From positions 38,763,218 through 38,827,217 of the forward strand of contig OX465590.1 in the NCBI GenBank assembly GCA_950022655.1: a DNA stretch of 64,000 nucleotides. Reading direction: 5' to 3'. Each line of letters starts with the position of its first letter. Positions within the stretch are counted from its first letter, which is position 1. A model generated the notes under the pieces. That model did no database searches. It saw only the letters and a list, made by a program, of their open reading frames with translations, and was not told where the DNA came from. The DNA comes from Alentia gelatinosa (Eukaryota > Annelida > Polychaeta > Phyllodocida > Polynoidae). This document shows positions 1-10,934 of the stretch, piece after piece. Position numbers and translations under genes: made by a program.

Positions 1-116
1 TTTTTGTTTTTGTTTTATTTTTGATGATGGGCAAAGAAAGATTGATCTAACTGAGACCTGACTGACTATTGTATCATTTGTTCTCTTATGATTGCCACTC
101 TCATATCTCATAGCGT

Positions 117-433
117 AAAGTGGAATTCAAATAGTGGGATTAATGTACCTCACAGGGTTCACAATCTCATGAGATTCCGTTCCTTTTGAGCGATAAATTT
201 CACCAACAATTGCAGGGGGAAAACACATGTCAGGGAAATAGAACCTTGCAACTTAGACGAAGAAATTGTGTCCGAAAACAGAATCTCAGCAGGATTTGTC
301 TCAGACAAACACCCTGTCAGTTACATGAATCCCATCGTGTGAATCCCACTTAACATGGTACAGAATCTCAGCAGGATTTGTCTCAGACAAACACCCTGTG
401 AGGTTCATGAATCCCATCGTGTGAATCCTGCTT
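117..433. repeat. Foldback MITE ending AAGTGGGATTCA, with duplicated right arm
   Basis: The left end reads AAAGTGGAATTC and the right end (to 351) GTGTGAATCCCACTT, so the ends are inverted repeats; inner arms also pair (tgtacctcacagggt with accctgtcagttaca). The 73-bp right arm (279-351) is repeated at 361-433 with few changes, a local tandem duplication of one terminus. Further tandem copies lie at 23430-24130. No coding. TSD not resolved. Confidence 0.6.
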
Positions 434-800
434 GTGTGTGTATCGATATAGCAATTCGGCAAAGCTTCTCTTGAAGTCGCCAAAATAACGCAAACAGGTT
501 TATGCGGCTGATAACGTCAGAATACTGACTCATATACTCGTAGCCGTAGTAAAGGAGTATGTTGATGCGTTTAGCGATGTCGGAATATATATTAGAATGA
601 CACATGAGGTGGGCTGGTTTCATAAATTACTGGTAATGTTCTGTATCATGTGAGCAAACAGTTGATCGAATGGGCAATTTGAGTGCAACCGGAACTTTTT
701 CTCATAGTACCTTACATTCACATTTCAGGCAAAATTTTGATTCCCCCACCCCACCCCTGAGTGCGTACAGACTCTATGGATGTCACATGACTACAATTCT
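434..800. other. Unassigned stretch
   Basis: AT-rich non-coding DNA. I see no gene, structured repeat or recognisable element here apart from short shadows of open frames. Confidence 0.5.
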
Positions 801-1180
801 GTATGTCACTAATGACATACAAAACTCTGTATGTCGGTTAGCGTGACATACAGAAACCCAATGTTAAGCCTATGGGATTTCATATTAGGGGTAGGATAAT
901 ATGAAGAGACAACACAAGTTTGAGTCTCAGTTTATTTATGCCACGCATTTTGTTGGCTCCATAATTTCACAAGTCGAAGACGAGTGACATTACGGAGCCA
1001 ACAAAATGCGTGGCATAAATAAGCTCAAACTCAAACGAGTGGCGTCTAGATTTTATCCTACCCCATTTCCATATTTGTTCAGTATCAGAAAGTAGTGGCA
1101 TAAACAACACTTTATGTCACACCCGTGACATAAACAAATCCCATGTTAAGCCTATGGGATTTCATGTTAGGGGTAGGATG
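801..1180 (+). mobile_element. Composite hairpin element (GGGTAGGATAAA subfamily) plus a solo body
   Basis: 917-1031 is a long foldback (arms around tttatttatgccacgcattt and its complement) with an apex reading ACAAGTCGAAGACGAGTG. It is followed by a body starting TTTTATCCTACCCC (1051) and ending AAGCCTATGGGATTTCATG then GGGGTAGGATG (1180). A second body 3' half lies just upstream (801-900) without its own hairpin. Same plan as copies near 41812, 42363, 43559 and 50547. Non-coding; no transposase seen. Confidence 0.6.
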
Positions 1181-1186
1181 AATGAC

Positions 1187-1594
1187 GGGTTTGCTGATGA
1201 GCAAATCCGATCAGAAAATCTGGCCATAGCAATCAAAAATCAACAGCCATTTCACCAATCAGCCTTTCTCTGACCTCCACAGTATGTTGAAGATCAACAC
1301 TTATCGATGAACCACATCTCTCACCCTAGTTGTAATTATGTTCCTGACCTAATCGGGAACTTACACGGTGTAGATATAAACCCATGTACTCGGGTGATTG
1401 GGAGTTGATCAATACCACCGTGATATAATCCCAGACGCAACCTCATCCAATACACACATCTCTGACTCCCAGGACTCGATTCCGACTTACCAACGACAAA
1501 TAGGAGGCGGGGTTACTGGAGTCGTATGGCAGCTGAGGCCACGGAAAAACTGAATTTGTTTCTCATCACCGCGCGCATCAGCAAAAATGTTTTT
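1187..1594. other. Unassigned stretch
   Basis: No open frame, RNA motif or repeat recognised. May be unique intergenic or intronic DNA. Confidence 0.4.
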
Positions 1595-1930
1595 AGAAGA
1601 TATTTTTTTTATATGAGATGAACCTTGATGGAAATTATGAAAGGCAGGTTTATTTGGTATCATATTAAAGCTCCTGATGTCAGGGATGCATTCAACGTGG
1701 TATTTCAGTAGAACCCCGGGTAAGCGGACACCCTCCGTTCTGGGCCAAAGTGTCTACTTACACGGGGTGTCTGCTTTAGAATAAACATCTAATATAGTAT
1801 TATTTTATAACGTTTCAAAGGCCATCTTTGATCCAGCAAGAAAAAAAATTAAAGCGCCCTCGTCATAATGTTCATGGTTTGATGATGAGAAACAAAGTGG
1901 ATTTTTTTTGAGTGGCGTTAGAGGCATGCT
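1595..1930. repeat. Dispersed repeat carrying a pogo-like MITE end
   Basis: This stretch matches 61625-61960 in the same orientation (shared blocks: atgaaccttgatggaaatta, aaagctcctgatgtcaggga, agcgccctcgtcat, gatgagaaacaa). Inside both copies is a sequence starting CAGTAGAACCCC or CAGTAAAA and rich in TAAGCGGACACC, which resembles pogo/Tigger-type termini. A miniature version with TA flanks is at 47795-47848. No protein coding. Confidence 0.5.
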
Positions 1931-2440
1931 CAGCTGACCATGAGCAATCATTAGACACCGAAATACCTCATCGAACAACTGGGACCTGTTTCACGACATG
2001 TCTGTGGCACCATACAGACATTGGGGTTGTCTAGTTTCGTGACAACACAAGTAGCTGCCCTTAGGAAACGACAGATCCCAAACATAAGAATTAAACAAAT
2101 CTACACATCATGGGACCTGTTTCACGAGTTTCGTGACAAAAGTGTTAGACAGACATGAAAATCGGCACCAACAGTGCAAGCAAGAACGGATAAAATGAAG
2201 TCTAATGTCTAGTTCTTATGAAACCGGACACATCATCTAGACATGTCACGAAACTAGTGAAACAGGTCCCTGGTGCTTGATATGTTTGGACCCTAGTCTC
2301 AAGCGGTTGCAGAAATGGCAGGTTCACTAGGTTCCATTAGGTTACAGAAAAATATCCATAAACTGACCGTAACCCACACCTTTTAAGTGTTATTCATTTA
2401 TAATTGGACGATAATTCATCAATGATGAACATACCCTTTG
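1930..2440. repeat. Dispersed repeat interrupted by a GGGACCTGTTTCA MITE
   Basis: The flanks (1930-1980 and 2271-2430) belong to a repeat also found at 25795-26240, 26940-27650 and 34490-34640; shared words include gcatgctcagctgaccatga, gcttgatatgtttgga and taacccacacctttta. A foldback MITE sits inside it (separate entry), so the flanking repeat is older than the MITE. Confidence 0.5.
1981..2270. mobile_element. Foldback MITE with GGGACCTGTTTCA termini
   Basis: Begins GGGACCTGTTTCACGACATG and ends CGAAACTAGTGAAACAGGTCCC: about 20-bp terminal inverted repeats around a 290-bp non-coding element. An inner GGGACCTGTTTCACGA at 2112 suggests a nested or rearranged copy. Related copies: 35981-36278 and 56583-56881, which are inverted relative to each other. 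Insertion in the surrounding repeat leaves at most a 1-2 bp duplication. Confidence 0.65.
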
Positions 2441-2574
2441 CTCCTAGTGTTGGTTTTTTTTTTGGAGTGGCCTAATACAGTGACATTCCGTCCACAGACA
2501 TCTACACGGGCCACCAGCTGTTTCAATTAGCTCAGCGGACTACGAAACATCGATCCCACGACTCCGCCCTCACC

Positions 2575-2720
2575 ACGACTTACGTCATCCAAGACCTTAG
2601 CAACAGCGCGGTCGTCAGGGACGCCGGGGGGACGCTGGAGGGACGCCCGGGAGGATTCCCGCGCCGGATTAGCGTCCGTGGAGACGCGCGGTGCTGCTGG
2701 TAATCCGTCATGGCGTCTAA
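2575..2720. other. Short GC- and CpG-rich patch
   Basis: About 145 bp with many CpGs (ggacgccggggggacg, cccgcgccggat, gagacgcgcggtg) in otherwise AT-rich DNA, preceded by ACGTCA at 2583. Could be a small promoter-like island or decayed exon; no open frame of note covers it. Confidence 0.3.
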
Positions 2721-2851
2721 TCCGCTCAAACAGGTCACATCCGGGTAGTTATCGGATTGTTCGTACCAGATGTCAACAAGGCGAAAGCGCAGGGCAAAAT
2801 GAGTTTCTGATCCCTGGACAGGAGGGTTAGTATCCGAAACAGAGTTTCTTA

Positions 2852-4740
2852 CCCGGCGTTTACACTAGGCGATTATAGGTGGCGATTCTTGAATTTTGCA
2901 GCACCTGACGACTATCAGCCTGAAAAGCTATAGGGGACAGAGCCATTGTTAGTTCATGAAGAAGTCACTAGGTAGCCAGCTGTATGGCAGGCCCCTTGGG
3001 GGGGGACATATCTATATTCTGGCTCTTTGTTCTTATGAAATTCAACTGCCTTTCAATGTTTTACCATGGTTCCTTTGACTCTATACACCCATCCAAGAGC
3101 AGGATGACATAATCATTAAAACCAGGACATGATGTTTTTCACATGGAACACAATATATACATATGTGAGCAAGGCTAGAGTTGTGACTTTTTCCAATTAT
3201 CACTCACTTCTTTTGCACCTTTTTCACCTCCATTAGTGAAGAATATCTACTCGGGGGGCGTCATGGCAGCCCCCATGGCTCATAGGCTAAATGCCCTATA
3301 AATCATCTAGTGTAAACGCCAAGAGCATGGCAACTGCAGATCGTCTGGTTACATCAGATTATATAATTAGGCACCATCTCACGACTATTGGTCACGCTCT
3401 GACGCCCGCGACTATTTCAAGTGGACTTGAATTAGTATACACTCAGGTACATTCTGACGTGGACAACTTTTGCGGTGGACATTGCAACCACTGGCTTGAC
3501 GATCTATAGTCGTCACGTTTTTAGTCGTCCAATGTAAACGCTGGGTATGTGGAACCCGGCGTTTACACAAGTCGACTAAATATATGGCAACGGTAGATCG
3601 TCAAGCCAATAGTCGTCAGGTGGTGACATTGTTCACTGCAAAAATCGGCGACCTCAGAATGTACCCAAGCGTTTACACTGACAACTACAAGTTTTCACAG
3701 AATTGCCACCTATGTAGATGACTAATATAAGCATGCTTGAAATAGTTGCGGATGTCAGAGCATGTCCAGTAGTGATTGGGTGGTGCCTAATTGTATAATG
3801 TGTACCCAGACAATCTGCAGACGCCATTAGCTTGGAGTTTACAGTAGATGATTTCTATCATTTTATTGCTGAACGTTGTCAGGAGGTGCAAAATGCAAGA
3901 ATCGCAAGCCATAATTGTCTAGTGTAAACGCTCGGGAATACCACTGGCATCTGGGTAGGATCTTTTCTAGTTGGTGGAAGATAAGGGCAAGGCGACACTT
4001 ACCCGGTGTTTACACTAGGTGATTATAGGCGGTGATTCTTGAATTTTGCAGCACCTGACAACTATCAGCCGTAAAAAGCTTTAAATCGTCTAGTGTTAAC
4101 GCCAGGAGCATGGCGACTGCAGATCGTCTGGTTGCATCAGATTATATAATTAGGCACCATCTCACGACTATTGGTCACTCTCTGATGTCCGCAACTTTTT
4201 CAAGCGGACTTGAATTAGTAAACACTCAGGTACATTCTCACGTCGACAACTTTTGCGGTGGACATTGCGACCACTGGCTTGACGATCTACAGTCGTCACG
4301 TTTTTAGTCGTCCAATGTAAACGCTTGGTATGTGGAACCCGGCGGTTACACAAGTCGACTAAATATATGGCGACTGTAGATCATCAAGCCAATAGTTGTC
4401 AGGTGGTAGCATTGTTCACCGCAAAAATCGTCAACCTCAGAATGTACCCAAGCGTTTACACTGACGACTACAAGTTTTCACAGAATCGCTGCCTGTGTAG
4501 ACGACTAATTCAAGCATGCTTTAAATAGTTGTGGGCATCAGAGCATGTCCAGTATTCATCGGGTGGTGCCTAATTGTATAATGTGACGTACCTAGACAAT
4601 CTGCCGTTGCCATTCACTTGGTGTTTCTATTATTTTATTGCTGAATATTGTCAGGAGCTGCAAAATGCAAGAATCACCAGCGATAATTTTGTTTAGTGTA
4701 AATGCCAGGTGACACTTAGCCGGCGTTTACACTAGATGAT
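2852..4740. repeat. Tandemly duplicated cluster of CCCGGCGTTTACACTAG MITEs
   Basis: Two direct copies of a modular repeat run from about 2852 and about 4003, matching through gtggaacccggcg (3550 / 4331) to cagacaatctgc. The matched open frames at 3291 and 4110 are shadows of this duplication, not genes. Motifs such as gtcgtcaggtggtg and its complement recur in both orientations, and termini read CCCGGCGTTTACACTAG with TTA or TAA beside them. A third partial copy starts at 4718. Copy one is longer because of an insertion at 2929-3298. Confidence 0.6.
2929..3298 (+). mobile_element. Approx. 370-bp element with TAGGGGACA...GCCCTA ends, inserted in MITE copy one
   Basis: Absent from the sister copy at about 4080, where the sequence runs straight from agctt into taaatcg. 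The element starts TAGGGGACAGAGCCATTG and ends ATGCCCTA. A second copy of the element is at 48716-49077. TA or TAT appears duplicated at the edges, suggesting a TA-targeting DNA transposon derivative. Non-coding. Confidence 0.6.
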
Positions 4741-4804
4741 TATGGCCGGCGAAACTAGCATTTTGCACCTCCTGTCAACTTTCAGCAGTAAAATGATAGA
4801 AATT

Positions 4805-5894
4805 GTCTAGGGGTATTGTCTTGCAATTATGAATAGATAACAATTAAAACGTCTGGGGTACATTCAGTCTTTGGGTCATTTTCTGCAGCCCACCAACTAC
4901 TCTGTTTCTCATAAATTTGCAGTATCGTTTATTACTCTGCTATTATTGGATCGCAATATTTTTTATAACTATGATGGCAACATAACAGGTAATGACACAC
5001 TAAGAATATTTTTGTTGATATTGGTCTCACTAATCGATTTTTGTGATATTAAAGGAAGTCAATACATTAGAAGAATTTAGTTATAAAATCATAATTAGGA
5101 AAGACAGAGGTATTATTCTGACCTAAGTACGATTGCTATACCTGATATAGAAATTAATCCCCATTTGAAAAATTCGTTAACGTTTATAAGAATATGTCAA
5201 CAGTGGATAAGTTACATGTTTGATCGATCCAATATCAAATACTGGATACTAAGATAAAGGACAAGATTGCTCAAACATTGAAAGAAATTAAACGAGATTG
5301 AAAACGAACCTTGAACCGTATAATATTTTGAGACATTGTTGGAATTCGGCCTTTGATAATGTAGCAACGCACGCGCGGCCGTCACTCAGTGCGACAAACA
5401 ACAAATCTTTCATTTATTGTCCTTTAAATGGGTCTCCACAATCGGCCGTTTATCACATCTACAATCAAAATACCCCTGCTGAAAGCTGAGATTCAGGGCT
5501 TTCCTGTGAATATAGATATAGTAGCTTTAGAATTATCACTTTTTCTCAAAGGAATTGGCCTGGGCCTACACCCTGGTCCATGGCACCTGCTCTGTCAGAC
5601 ACAGTGTTAAGTTGATCCATTTGCTGAGTTCTTCTGCCACTTTAAGTGCCAAAACACTATTTCAGTCAACCAGAGGATATATTGGGCTTCACTTTAGTGC
5701 TACCACGAAATTTCTATGACCAGAATAACTTGATCAAGCACCAATTTGAATAAAAGAAAAGCTCATCACACAAAAATGAATAAATCAAACAATTTCGTGC
5801 CTATGCCATTACAAAGAGCATACAGAGAGGATTAAATTGATATATGATATGCCATAGTTTGAAAGATGTAAAAGGTCAGCATCTTTAGATAACT
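4805..5894. other. Unassigned AT-rich stretch
   Basis: Only short unsupported open frames. The word tacattcagtctttgggtca (4859) resembles the dispersed repeat near 26105. No gene recognised. Confidence 0.4.
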
Positions 5895-5900
5895 AATGTT

Positions 5901-8140
5901 TGGATGACGTGGCGTACCGGTACGCTACCACGAATGCCTACCCGTGTCCGAGCTCTCTCCCTTGTTGACTCTGTCACAGATTTCCTCCATTCTGATTGGC
6001 TGTTGCTCACCAAACAAAATCTTGTGCCCTAGTTATGGGTGCGGTCTGTTCGGGACCAGCGAAACTTCGCTGTGTCCTCTCATCTGTTCATCTGTGCTTA
6101 TCATATGTGGTGGCAGGCCTTCTACTGTTTTCTATATACTTGAGTACCTCAAATTCAATCCTATTTTGACTAGATTTTCCTCCATAATTCTTGAACTACT
6201 TGGCCGATTTTAAAAAACAAGTATCTTTGTAATCCTCTCTTTCCGGGCTATCTTTTTCATATATTAGTCTGATTATAGATATGAATTTCAATTTTTTATT
6301 GGCGTAGCTACATAATGTTATCGCTCGGATATTACTAAGGATTAACTACTCGGAGATAACTGCCACTCGTCCACATAACCACTTATTATGGTATATGCAA
6401 TACATAACACCACAAACATTCAGAAAATATATAGAATAACCAAACCGTAAGCATAACTGTGCGGACTAATTTACAGATTGTATACTAATTGTTATCATCA
6501 TTATTATCATTATTATTCTTACCATCAATATTGTTATTATTATTATAATTATCATTATAATTATCATTATTATTATCATCATCATTTTTATTAATACTAT
6601 TATGACGTGGATGACGTGGCGTACCGGTACGCTACCACGAATGCCTACCCGTGTCCGAGCTCTCTCCCTTGTTGACTCTGTCACAGATTTCCTCCATTCT
6701 GATTGGCTGTTGCTCACCAAACAAAATCTTGTGCCCTAGTTATGGGTGCGGTCTGTTCGGGACCAGCGAAACTTCGCTGTGTCCTCTCATTTTGCAGTGT
6801 TTTTTAATGTCGGCTTCGCTGGTAGCCGGCCTTTCCCCGCGGAGTCTCCGCTGGGTGCCCTGCAAACGCACTGTGAGACAATGTTTCACTCGTTTGTACC
6901 TATACTGACACTGAAGCTGGTGCTTGGTTGGTGTCTACCATTTCTAATGGTAGGAGACCGTGACAGACCGAAATACTCGCGTGGTGTTGACATGGACATT
7001 CGCCCTTGTTCAACATCCCTGTTCTGTTGTAAACAGTATCGCGATGTGGAGGATTAAGATTGATTCGTGGTTTCAACTCTTACTGAGCATCATCAGGCGA
7101 GGTATTGACTACGTCTTCCATGGAGAATTGTGAAGAGAATGTGCATTACTTTGCAGCGGATGGAGTCGGGGATTCAGGTAGGTTTCGGATAGGGTAGATG
7201 GAGTAATGTTATCAGCTATGTTGACAATCTCTTCCCGTTCGACTTCGTCGAGTGTTGTGGAAAAATCTTTAGATAACTACATTGAAAAACTGAATTTATC
7301 AATTCTCTGATCCATTTGAAGACTTCAGGTTCAAGATAAATTATGCAAATTAGCTATTTACAAGTCAACGATATGTTTTGCCTTGTATGACATGATCTTG
7401 ATTAGAGATGAGTATTATTTGGGTGTTTTCTTTGCAGAATCTATGCATCTTTATTACATATATCCCTATTAATATGCAAATTAACTATGACATCATCAAT
7501 ATATATGAAAATAAATATCTCCATTGGATTCAGCATGTGAATATACCCCTTTATGCTAAATATCATTTCCCTATCATCAATATCTAGAGAGCTATTGTAA
7601 TAAATCTGTTCATCTGTGCTTATCATATGTGGTGGCAGGCCTTCTACTGTTTTCTATATACTTGAGTACCTCAAATTCAATCCTATTTTGACTAGATTTT
7701 CCTCCATAATTCTTGAACTACTTGGCCGATTTTAAAAAACAAGTATCTTTGTAATCCTCTCTTTCCGGGCTATCTTTTTCATATATTAGTCTGATTATAG
7801 ATATGAATTTCAATTTTTTATTGGCGTAGCTACATAATGTTATCGCTCGGATATTACTAAGGATTAACTACTCGGAGATAACTGCCACTCGTCCACATAA
7901 CCACTTATTATGGTATATGCAATACATAACACCACAAACATTCAGAAAATATATAGAATAACCAAACCGTAAGCATAACTGTGCGGACTAATTTACAGAT
8001 TGTATACTAATTGTTATCATCATTATTATCATTATTATTCTTACCATCAATATTGTTATTATTATTATAATTATCATTATAATTATCATTATTATTATCA
8101 TCATCATTTTTATTAATACTATTATTATTATTATTATTAT
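5901..8140 (+). repeat. L-R-L-I-R direct-repeat array, ending in ATT/ATC microsatellite
   Basis: A 183-bp block L (5901-6083 and 6608-6790) and a 520-bp block R (6084-6603 and 7606-8125) are each present twice and look identical by eye. In the first unit L joins R directly; in the second they are separated by an 815-bp insert I (6791-7605). The L/R junction shares AT with the I/R junction, consistent with deletion of I. R ends in tatcattattatc-type microsatellite. Several short open frames across L and I look non-protein. May be a tandemly inserted retroelement or a plain duplication; family unknown. Confidence 0.65.
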
Positions 8141-8750
8141 TGTTATTATATACTTTATTCACAGACTGATGATCATTTTTTTCACCGGTACTTCAGTCCA
8201 ACCCCAGTCACAATTTGGTTACATCTATGAAAATCATAATGAAATCATGAGAAATGTCCAAAAAAAATCCCATACATGAAATTCCAAAAATGATTCCCTT
8301 GGGAGGACAAAAAGACTGACATCAGTTATTCAAAACGAACTACAAATAGGATCAGCTGAAAAAAACAGGTACTTCTTTTTCTCTATTAACGGATTCTTTA
8401 TTTGTGGTATTGCTGAGAGGTGCATCCTTTTTTTATATTTCTGTTTCTTGATTGTTTTCATTTCGTTTAACTATTGATTAAATGAAACTTGAGAACACGT
8501 TGTGAAGTCAACATGGGCAATACAGACTGAGCTTTGGGATCGCATTAAAGAAAGCTGGCCAATTACTTCTGTACCTTGAGTCGAGTTATGACAAAGTAAC
8601 AGAACCACTTCTTAAAAATCTTGAAATAATCTGATTCACGTGCGTACCCATCATTGAGAAAAAAAACCCACCAAAGAATAATATTTTAGTGACATTACTC
8701 AAAGCTTTCCTAGTGGTATCCGCAAAACTAGATCTTTATTGAACAAAACT
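8141..8750. other. Unassigned AT-rich stretch
   Basis: No convincing gene, RNA or structured repeat seen. Confidence 0.4.
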
Positions 8751-8754
8751 ATTT

Positions 8755-9130
8755 CCATTCATGCAACGTTAATTTTGAATAATGCGGCGTTTCCAACTGC
8801 CGACGAAAACCCCACCGATGATATACATGCTGCACAAAAATCGGTGGGTGGTTCTCCTTGTGAAAAGTCGGTGATACATAATCGGTGACCTGCAGACCGC
8901 CGCCGATCAAATCATGCCGGTCAGATTTCATCGGTGGGCTCAAAAGTCAGTCGGTGGTGCCATATTGCGTAAGGAGGGAGAGAAAAATCGTTGAATACAT
9001 GTATTTTTGTTTCAACCTGATAATTATTACGCTAAACGTATCGCATAATCTGCCAGCAGTGCAAAATACCATAATCGGTGGTCATAATCGGCAGGTGGAA
9101 ACGCTGCATAAGTTAGTGGCAGTTATCTAG
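8755..9130. repeat. MITE of the 'cgatcggtggt' group
   Basis: Inverted words (gcggcgtttccaactgccga near 8784; gtggtcataatcggcaggtggaaacgctgc near 9079 in complement) bracket about 330 bp rich in atcggtggt and its complement. Similar material occurs at 24340-24420, 47400-48720 and 49140-49230. No coding. Confidence 0.45.
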
Positions 9131-9436
9131 TATAAAATAGAAACAACACAAAAACGTATCTGCTCATTGGAATTGTGTGTCATCAGAGGTATTGGTTCTA
9201 AATCTTTTCTATCAGAGCCCTTTTCCAGCTGACATTCCCCTAGGAGACATTTATCTTGGAGGACTTATCCATGTCGGTATCTTTTTTCGCCGAAACGATT
9301 TGAGTGGGAATACGTGGCGTGCGGGGTAGAGGTTAAGGCCAATGCCCATCTACCGATTTCAGAACATTTATGCTGTATCTGCAGTTTGTGCCTCAAACCA
9401 ATTACTTTTTCTCTATATAAGTTCTTGAAGCAAATA

Positions 9437-9690
9437 TGCTTAGGCCCGGCGTCCACCTACTGCGATATGGCTCCGATATGGTCTAAGATGCACCTCCCGA
9501 TAAAAAATCAAAATCGCATTGGAAGGCCACCTAATATCGGGGCAGTTAACCACGTGTCTAATCGGAGAAACGTGGTCAACTGCCCTGATATTAGGTGACC
9601 TTCCAACGCGATTTTGATATTTTCTATTGGGAGGTGCATTGTAGACCATATCGGAGCCATATCGTAGTAGGTTGACACCGGGCCTAAGCC
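9437..9690. mobile_element. Almost perfect foldback MITE, GGCCCGGCGTCCACCTACT ends
   Basis: The left half (TTAGGCCCGGCGTCCACC...CGATATGGCTCCGATATGG) pairs with the right half (CCATATCGGAGCCATATCG...ACACCGGGCCTAA) over about 110 bp each, leaving a short centre near accacgtgtctaatcgg. TTA/TAA flanks and GGCC-starting ends resemble Tourist-type (PIF/Harbinger) MITEs. A cousin is at 23075-23272 and a partial one at 44308. It abuts the right end of the Ngaro element. Confidence 0.65.
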
Positions 9691-9695
9691 TATAT

Positions 9696-9777
9696 AATTA
9701 CGCGTGTATGACGAAGACGGGAACTGCGGTTGTAAAACAATTTTAATACAAAATTGAATAAATGAAACATACATGGT
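9696..9777 (-). repeat. Split direct repeat B2 of the Ngaro-like element
   Basis: 82 bp, starting aattacgcgtgtatgacgaa on the plus strand and ending aaacatacatggt. Identical by eye to 9869-9950. It forms the outer 3' end of the element on the minus strand. Confidence 0.8.
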
Positions 9778-9832
9778 TAAATACATGGCATTGTGGTATA
9801 CATTATGTTTCGGGATGGTGGGTGGGTAAGAA

Positions 9833-9950
9833 ACACGCTTAAATTAACTGCAATGTATCATTACCTGCAATTACGCGTGTATGACGAAGACGGGAACTGC
9901 GGTTGTAAAACAATTTTAATACAAAATTGAATAAATGAAACATACATGGT
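9833..9950 (-). repeat. Internal A2/B1 junction repeat
   Basis: 9833-9871 repeats A1 (39 bp, acacgcttaaattaactg...), and 9869-9950 repeats B2; the two overlap by three bases. This B1-A2 block equals the joined ends of the element, as the circular-intermediate model for Ngaro/PAT-type elements predicts. B1/A2 lies immediately after the recombinase ORF. Confidence 0.8.
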
Positions 9951-9969
9951 AAAATATGGCCAAGATACG

Positions 9970-10911
9970 TTAGTTATTTAATGTATGTTTTATGGCCTTC
10001 GGGACCTGTGTGAACATGTGCTTTGGAACGTATTGGTGTACCGATGAGCTTTTGTTGCTCCATGTGCCATGAGCGCATACATCATTTTTCAATACACCAC
10101 ACCTGGCACTCCATTGTGCCCCTGTCCTGCGTAGCGAGTGTATAGTCGCCGAGTGAGCATTGTCTGAGCCCATAGCTGTGAGGGCCAGCTTGAGGAGGTT
10201 GTTGGTTTTACCTGCCGATAGCGGGTGGCCCGTAACTGGGTCAATGAAAAGGGCAGCCGACTCTAATGTCTCGCTTATAGCGAGGGCTTTGCGTAACGCC
10301 CTCACCGGGCAATAGTCACTGTCATGAACTGCAAGAACCGGTATAGCTACTGGCCGAGTCGATGATTGGGTTTTTGTTGACTTAACCTTTACCCACATTA
10401 CTGAATCAGAGAAAGACACATCATGTTTACATAACAGGTGTTCAGAACTTGTTGTTAGTAGGAAATTTGATTGTCTCAAAAACGTAGAGACGGCGAATAG
10501 TATTACAGCCTTAAATACAACTCCGATATGTCCCAAATGGGACGTGAAATTACATACAGCTTTTACCTCTGACACACTCAAAGGAGGCGCTTGTTTTGTA
10601 ACATGGCCCGAGCTTTTAGTAAGTCCTCTCATAAGGTTCTTGAGAGAAGAGGATTCAAATACAAGTACATTGTGACCTCTTTCCTGAATGAAAGACTTCG
10701 CTCCCGACATATAATTATACATCGTCCTTGGTGCTTTAAACGAGTTGTGCAAAAACTGTGCGAACAACATTAGATCTAGGCTAGTTGGAGCGAAAACTTG
10801 CCCTCCATATGCAGTTATAAATGACAGATAACACTTCGCCTGCTTGTGGCGATTATTAGCAGTTCCTTTAGCGAATGAACTCGAGTAACTTTGCTTCGTC
10901 TGGTGGTACAA
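9970..10911 (-). CDS. Tyrosine recombinase (YR) of the Ngaro-like element
   Basis: About 313 residues. It would integrate the circular DNA copy into the genome without an integrase or endonuclease. An N-terminal SAM-like DNA-binding part (roughly 1-105: SYSSSFAKGTANNRHKQAKC) precedes the catalytic part. Conserved residues are visible: Arg146 in TFLRQSNF, a basic stretch near 176-181, His258-x-x-Arg261 in HSLRRTG, and the likely nucleophile Tyr294 in SVHQYVP. The first codon of the open frame is TTG and no good ATG is near, while the same frame stays open upstream through the end of the RT ORF (in -1 phase to it), so a frameshift or splicing may feed it. It ends just before repeat B1. Confidence 0.85.
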   Translation of the reverse strand: MYHQTKQSYSSSFAKGTANNRHKQAKCYLSFITAYGGQVFAPTSLDLMLFAQFLHNSFKAPRTMYNYMSGAKSFIQERGHNVLVFESSSLKNLMRGLTKSSGHVTKQAPPLSVSEVKAVCNFTSHLGHIGVVFKAVILFAVSTFLRQSNFLLTTSSEHLLCKHDVSFSDSVMWVKVKSTKTQSSTRPVAIPVLAVHDSDYCPVRALRKALAISETLESAALFIDPVTGHPLSAGKTNNLLKLALTAMGSDNAHSATIHSLRRTGAQWSARCGVLKNDVCAHGTWSNKSSSVHQYVPKHMFTQVPKAIKHTLNN

Positions 10912-10934
10912 CCGGGTGCTCTCCAGATCTGCAA

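Noticed and set aside
1187..1225. gctgatgag...gaaaa as a hammerhead core
   Set aside because: No complementary stem II between the boxes, and no stem III.
2528..2557. tRNA-like A box (TAGCTCAGCGG) and B-box-like TCGATCCC
   Set aside because: The boxes are only about 10 bp apart; no anticodon arm or acceptor stem could fit, so not a tRNA or a clear tRNA-derived SINE head.
3291..4307. Two similar small ORFs (72 and 65 codons)
   Set aside because: They are the same frame in the two copies of a duplicated MITE cluster; no domain and no start or codon pattern to support a gene.
5944..7057. ORFs of 85-103 codons in the L and I blocks
   Set aside because: Frames differ between the two L copies only because of what follows; no protein-like features.
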